Assembly: GCA_036266155.1 (NCBI GenBank)
Contig: DATANR010000277.1
Coordinates: 1-10,425, forward strand
Reading direction: 5' to 3'
Source of the DNA: SIAJ01 sp036266155
GTDB lineage: Bacteria > Planctomycetota > Planctomycetia > Gemmatales > Gemmataceae
DNA: 10,425 nucleotides
Shown in pieces: positions 7,343 through 10,425 of this stretch. How positions within the stretch are numbered: position 1 is the first letter of the stretch; every line of letters begins with the position of its first letter. A program made the translations under genes and the position numbers. The notes under the pieces were generated by a model. That model saw nothing but the letters and a program-made list of their open reading frames with translations. It searched no databases and had not been told where the DNA came from.

Positions 7343-7394
7343 TCTAAGATGGCCAACTACATACCGGAGTTGGCCATCTTAGACTTGTTTTTTT
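7343..7394 (+). terminator. Rho-independent terminator of the DUF3500 gene
   Basis: A perfect 16-bp inverted repeat (arms 7343-7358 and 7368-7383, 9-nt loop) begins 8 nt after the stop codon and is followed by a T-rich run at 7385-7394 (TTGTTTTTTT). No T-run lies on the other side, so it works as an intrinsic terminator only for plus-strand transcription. It also shields the convergent exported-repeat gene from read-through. Confidence 0.93.
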
Positions 7395-7509
7395 GCCCGA
7401 TCTTCTGATCGAGCATGCGGTTGCGACGAAAAACAGACTTTTCAATTCTCGCGCCACAAGCTCCTCAACTGTGGACTTTAGGCGGTTAATCTGACGCTCG
7501 ACGAACTAT

Positions 7510-8454
7510 CTACGGCTTCTCCGGCTTCTTCTCGCCCTTGGTCTGCGTGTAAATCGCGACGGCTTTATCGCCCTCGGCTGCCAATTGCACGGTCACATGG
7601 GAGCCGACCTTTAGGTCTTCAACCTTGGCCGGCTTCTTGCCTTCGACGGCGACGCTGACGTCGTCCGCCAGGTTGAACGTCTTCTCCTCTATCTTCCCGG
7701 ACGACTTGTCGCCCTTGACGGCCAGCACGGTGACGGCCACCTTGACGCTCTTCTTGTCCGCGGACACTTCCTTCAACTCGCCCGCGAACGACGGCCCCTG
7801 CTTTACGATCGTGTAGATCGCGATGGCTCGTTCGCCATCCGCGGAAACGTGGACGGCCACGGTGGTTCCGGCTTTGAGATCGGCCAGTGTCGCCGGCTTC
7901 TTGCCCTTGATGGCCACGGACGCGTCGTCGGCCACCTTGAAGGTCTTGTCCTCGGTGCTCGTCTTCTTCTTGTCCGTGGGATCATGGGTGACCACGCTGA
8001 CGACCACGGTGTGTTTGGATGCGTCGACCGACTTCAACTCGCCGTTGAACGTCGGCCCCTCGACCTTGACTGCCACCGCCTTCGACTTGTCGGCCGTCAA
8101 CATGACGCCGGCATGTAGGCCCGCCTTGACGTCGGCCAGCTTCCCCTCCTTGCCGTCGACCGTGATCTTTGTTTCCTTGTCGAGGGCATAGGTCTCATCG
8201 TTCGTGGCGCCGCCCTTGGTGGCGATGCTGATGGTCAGCGTGCCCTTGGCAGCGTCGATGGCCTTGACCGTGCCACTGGCGCCCGGCAACTTGCCCCCGT
8301 CCGGCTTGCTCGGCTTCGCGGGCTTCTCGCCCGGTTTGGCCGGATCGGTCCCCGGCTTGACAGGCTTCTCTTGACCGGCCAACGGCGAGCCGGCCGCAAC
8401 TAATCCCAGCGCAATCACTAACGCCAAACTCGATTGCCAAATCCGCGATGACAT
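7510..8454 (-). CDS. Exported protein with three tandem DUF5666-like repeats
   Basis: This encodes 314 residues with a signal peptide (basic start SSR, hydrophobic core about 8-22, likely cleavage near SPLAG-QE at 27/28). A Lys/Pro/Gly-rich low-complexity linker follows (29-56), with PGxxPAKP-like units. The rest is three tandem repeats of about 80 residues (61-137, 138-224, 225-306). Each begins G-(T/E)-(V/L)-K-x-(V/I), has beta-strand-like alternation, then a (V/I)xxxGKxxxxxxDLKxG core and an ADGxxAxAI-type strand, resembling DUF5666-like small beta domains. The C terminus is again Lys/Pro-rich (KGEKKPEKP). The role is unknown; a periplasmic or surface structural or ligand-binding protein is a guess. 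ATG 8454 is supported by GGGAG 6 nt upstream; an in-frame ATG at 8502 would bury the signal peptide. It converges on the DUF3500 gene and diverges from the spermidine-synthase-like gene. Confidence 0.87.
   Translation of the reverse strand: MSSRIWQSSLALVIALGLVAAGSPLAGQEKPVKPGTDPAKPGEKPAKPSKPDGGKLPGASGTVKAIDAAKGTLTISIATKGGATNDETYALDKETKITVDGKEGKLADVKAGLHAGVMLTADKSKAVAVKVEGPTFNGELKSVDASKHTVVVSVVTHDPTDKKKTSTEDKTFKVADDASVAIKGKKPATLADLKAGTTVAVHVSADGERAIAIYTIVKQGPSFAGELKEVSADKKSVKVAVTVLAVKGDKSSGKIEEKTFNLADDVSVAVEGKKPAKVEDLKVGSHVTVQLAAEGDKAVAIYTQTKGEKKPEKP
7537..8274 (-). repeat. Three tandem protein-domain repeats in the exported protein
   Basis: Unit 1 is 8044-8274, unit 2 is 7783-8043 and unit 3 is 7537-7782. 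Units 2 and 3 are closest to each other: both carry GELK, EDKTF/EEKTF, ADD-(A/V)-SVA, GKKPA and AIYT. Units 1 and 2 end with GPTFN and GPSFA. The repeats are clear at protein level and diverged at DNA level, so they are an old duplication rather than a recent slippage array. Confidence 0.85.
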
Positions 8455-8671
8455 AGGGAACTCCCGGTGAGAGGTGGCAGACATGAGCAAACGATTAAAC
8501 ACTGGCGACGACCGTTGGGGCCGGGCAAATTCTCCGCAGACCTCACCTTTTGCGCAGAAGATGAGTTCGATCCAGCCATTTCAACACCGGCATTTGGCCT
8601 ATTGCCCGGGGCGAACTACGCTCCTTTGAGCAACGGTTTGATTTCGCTTCCGCATTTCAAAGAGCAGACAC
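8455..8671. other. Divergent intergenic region
   Basis: These 217 bp separate the exported-repeat gene and the spermidine-synthase-like gene and should carry both promoters. It is less GC-rich in places. Apart from the Shine-Dalgarno listed separately, I could not place a convincing -35/-10 pair, RNA or operator. A 73-codon frame across it has no recognisable content. Confidence 0.5.
8461..8465 (-). promoter_or_regulatory. Shine-Dalgarno of the exported-repeat gene
   Basis: GGGAG on the minus strand lies 6 nt before the ATG at 8454. It selects this start over the in-frame ATG at 8502. Confidence 0.65.
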
Positions 8672-10425
8672 GTGAGTCCGACTCCTAAAGCAATTCGGCC
8701 CATCGACTTATTCGTTCTCAGCGTGACGTCGCTCTTTCTCGAACTGCTACTCATCCGCTGGATCGGCACGGAAGTCCGGATCTTCGCTTATTTGCAAAGC
8801 ACGATTCTCGTCGTTTGCTTCCTCGGGCTGGGCATGGGTTGTTGGACGTGTCGCCAACCGGTCAAGCTCCGCGACATTCTGCTCCCGCTCACGGCACTCG
8901 TTGGCCTGATGGTGCCGATCAGTTGGTTCTCGCTCGGCAATCAGGTCTCGTTGATGCTGAATGCCTGCGGCGACGTCCTGATGTTCACCGAGACCGTGAC
9001 AACGAGCCCGACGCAAACCGTCGTCTACACGATCCTGGGGCTGTGCTTCACGTTCATCATCCTGATCTTGGTGTGGGACCTGTTCCTGCCGCTGGGCCGA
9101 TTACTTGGGCGAATGCTCGCCGATCAGCCGCGGACGGTTCGCGCCTACTCGATCAACGTCGGCGGCAGTTTGATTGGCGTTTGGTTGTTCGTACTCATGA
9201 GCGCCCTCCATGCTCCGCCGGTGGTGTGGGCCGGTGCCGCGGCCGTGCTCTTGGTCGGCGTCGGCTATGCACTGGGCACGCCGCGCAAGCTGGATGTCGC
9301 ACTCGCCGCCGCACTCGTCCCACTGGCCGCGCTGGCTGGTTACGAGCGCAACACCATCGAAGTTCACTGGTCGCCGTATCAGAAACTTGCTCTGTCCCCG
9401 ACGCCGCCGGACAAGGACACGATCGAGGTCTTTACGATCTCCGTGAATAGTTCGGGCGGGTATCAGTCGATGTGTGATTTCCGGCCGGAGGCCATCGCCG
9501 CCCATCCGGAGCGCTACCCGGCCGAAATCCGCGGCGTGAGCCAGTACGATCTCCCCGCGATCTTGCACCCAGCGCCGAAGAAACTGCTCATCCTCGGTTC
9601 GGGATCCGGCAACGGGACGGCCGCAGCCCTGCGGAACGGCGTGCCCGATGTCACATCGGTGGACATCGACCCGGTCATCCTCGACTTGGGTCGGCGCTAC
9701 CATCCAGAGAACCCCTATTCGTCGCCGAACGTCCATGTCGTGTGTGATGACGCCCGGTCCTTCCTTGCATACGCAACCGACCGCTACGACGTGATTGCGT
9801 ACGAGTTCCTCGATTCGCACACTTCAACGAGCTTGACCAACACGCGCCTGGACGATTACGTCTACACGCGTGAGAGTTTCGCTCGTGCAAAGGAACTGCT
9901 GGCGCCCGGCGGCATGCTCGTGGTTCGCTTCGGCTATGAGCGACCGTTCATTGCCGACCGGATGCACAAGGTGCTCGGCGAAGTCTTTGGCGAGGACCCG
10001 TTCACGTTCCGCGTGGCCAGCCCGGTGAATGGTCTCGACGGTCGCATCATGGTCGCGGGCGACACAACGGCCGCGCGTGCTCAGGCGGCCGCCCGTCCAA
10101 ACCTTGCGGCCCAGATCGCCGATTGGGATCGCCACCCCGACGTGTTCGCGCACACGACACCGGTCGCCACGGACGATTGGCCGTACCTCTATCTCGAAAA
10201 GCCCGGTGTCCCGCCGCTGTATTTCCTGCTCGGCGTCGTGCTGCTCGTCCTGTTCATGCGCACGGCCCGCAAACTGCCGCGCGGAACGCTGCCGCGGCCG
10301 ACGGGCCGAGCCCCGTGGCACTTCTTCTTCCTGGGGGCGGCATTCATGCTCCTGGAGACGCAAAACGTGAGCAAGGCGGCCGTCGCGCTCGGCAGCACCT
10401 GGTGGGTGAACGCGGTCATCATCTC
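8672..10425 (+). CDS. Membrane protein with spermidine-synthase-like domain (partial, 3' end beyond window)
   Basis: The frame is open for 584 codons from a GTG at 8672 to the right edge. The N-terminal part is polytopic, with hydrophobic segments at about 11-30, 38-56, 68-87, 116-138, 158-178, 183-201 and 207-223; YSINVGGSLIGVWLF (159-173) is typical of spermidine-synthase-like membrane proteins. A soluble Rossmann domain follows: LLILGSGSGNG (305-315), an acidic ribose-binding strand end SVDID (329-333), CDDARSFL (358-365) and APGGMLVVRF (411-420). TDDWPYLYL (500-508) precedes more membrane segments (514-529 and from about 549), with the family-like LGAAFMLLETQ. The domain should bind S-adenosylmethionine or its decarboxylated form. 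However, the GGGDG loop of true spermidine synthases is GSGSG, so aminopropyl transfer is doubtful and a methyltransferase-like or unknown role is possible. No polyamine gene such as speD is nearby. The start lacks a strong Shine-Dalgarno, but no in-frame ATG occurs before codon 55, inside the membrane region. Confidence 0.88.
   Translation, partial: MSPTPKAIRPIDLFVLSVTSLFLELLLIRWIGTEVRIFAYLQSTILVVCFLGLGMGCWTCRQPVKLRDILLPLTALVGLMVPISWFSLGNQVSLMLNACGDVLMFTETVTTSPTQTVVYTILGLCFTFIILILVWDLFLPLGRLLGRMLADQPRTVRAYSINVGGSLIGVWLFVLMSALHAPPVVWAGAAAVLLVGVGYALGTPRKLDVALAAALVPLAALAGYERNTIEVHWSPYQKLALSPTPPDKDTIEVFTISVNSSGGYQSMCDFRPEAIAAHPERYPAEIRGVSQYDLPAILHPAPKKLLILGSGSGNGTAAALRNGVPDVTSVDIDPVILDLGRRYHPENPYSSPNVHVVCDDARSFLAYATDRYDVIAYEFLDSHTSTSLTNTRLDDYVYTRESFARAKELLAPGGMLVVRFGYERPFIADRMHKVLGEVFGEDPFTFRVASPVNGLDGRIMVAGDTTAARAQAAARPNLAAQIADWDRHPDVFAHTTPVATDDWPYLYLEKPGVPPLYFLLGVVLLVLFMRTARKLPRGTLPRPTGRAPWHFFFLGAAFMLLETQNVSKAAVALGSTWWVNAVII

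Noticed and set aside
7398..7411. Small hairpin (5-bp stem, 4-nt loop) that could terminate the minus-strand exported-repeat gene
   Set aside because: The stem is short and no T-run follows it on the minus strand; I see no intrinsic terminator for that gene.
8467..8688. 73-codon plus-strand frame between the two divergent genes
   Set aside because: No recognisable content or ribosome-binding site, and it overlaps the GTG start of the spermidine-synthase-like gene.
9101..10363. Two minus-strand open frames (239 and 179 codons) opposite the spermidine-synthase-like gene
   Set aside because: The plus-strand frame is continuous and carries membrane segments and Rossmann motifs; the opposing frames are shadows.

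Overview
This 10.4 kb window is GC-rich bacterial chromosome with closely packed genes on both strands. Gene content points to a planctomycete: a DUF3500 protein, a secreted Lys/Pro-rich protein of repeated small beta domains, a membrane-fused spermidine-synthase-like protein, and a PAPS-type sulfotransferase beside housekeeping genes. That assignment is inferred from family composition; there is no rRNA or other marker to prove it. I see no mobile element, CRISPR array, tRNA or rRNA.

Layout from left to right. (1) A minus-strand isocitrate/isopropylmalate dehydrogenase-family gene, cut by the left edge. (2) Divergent from it, a plus-strand sulfotransferase gene whose last 65 bp overlap the end of the next, opposing gene. 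(3) A minus-strand block from 6167 down to 2225, read in the order thrC (threonine synthase), dapB (dihydrodipicolinate reductase), a TrmJ-like tRNA/rRNA 2'-O-methyltransferase, and a membrane protein of unknown function. dapB, trmJ and the membrane gene are coupled by a 3-nt gap and an 8-bp overlap; thrC lies 126 bp upstream of dapB. ThrC and DapB act in the two arms of the aspartate pathway (threonine, and lysine/diaminopimelate), so their grouping makes sense. (4) Divergent from thrC, an exported DUF3500 protein gene on the plus strand, closed by a very strong intrinsic terminator. (5) Convergent to it, an exported protein gene with three tandem ~80-residue repeats. (6) Divergent from that, a large plus-strand gene for a membrane protein with a central spermidine-synthase/methyltransferase-like domain, cut by the right edge.

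Apart from the aspartate-family block, the genes do not form an obvious pathway. I did not find a convincing new multi-gene system. The most notable points lie within single proteins: an isocitrate dehydrogenase-like enzyme with an abnormal cofactor loop, an apparent internal duplication in the DUF3500 protein, the three-repeat secreted protein, and a spermidine-synthase-like domain whose signature glycine/aspartate loop has been replaced.
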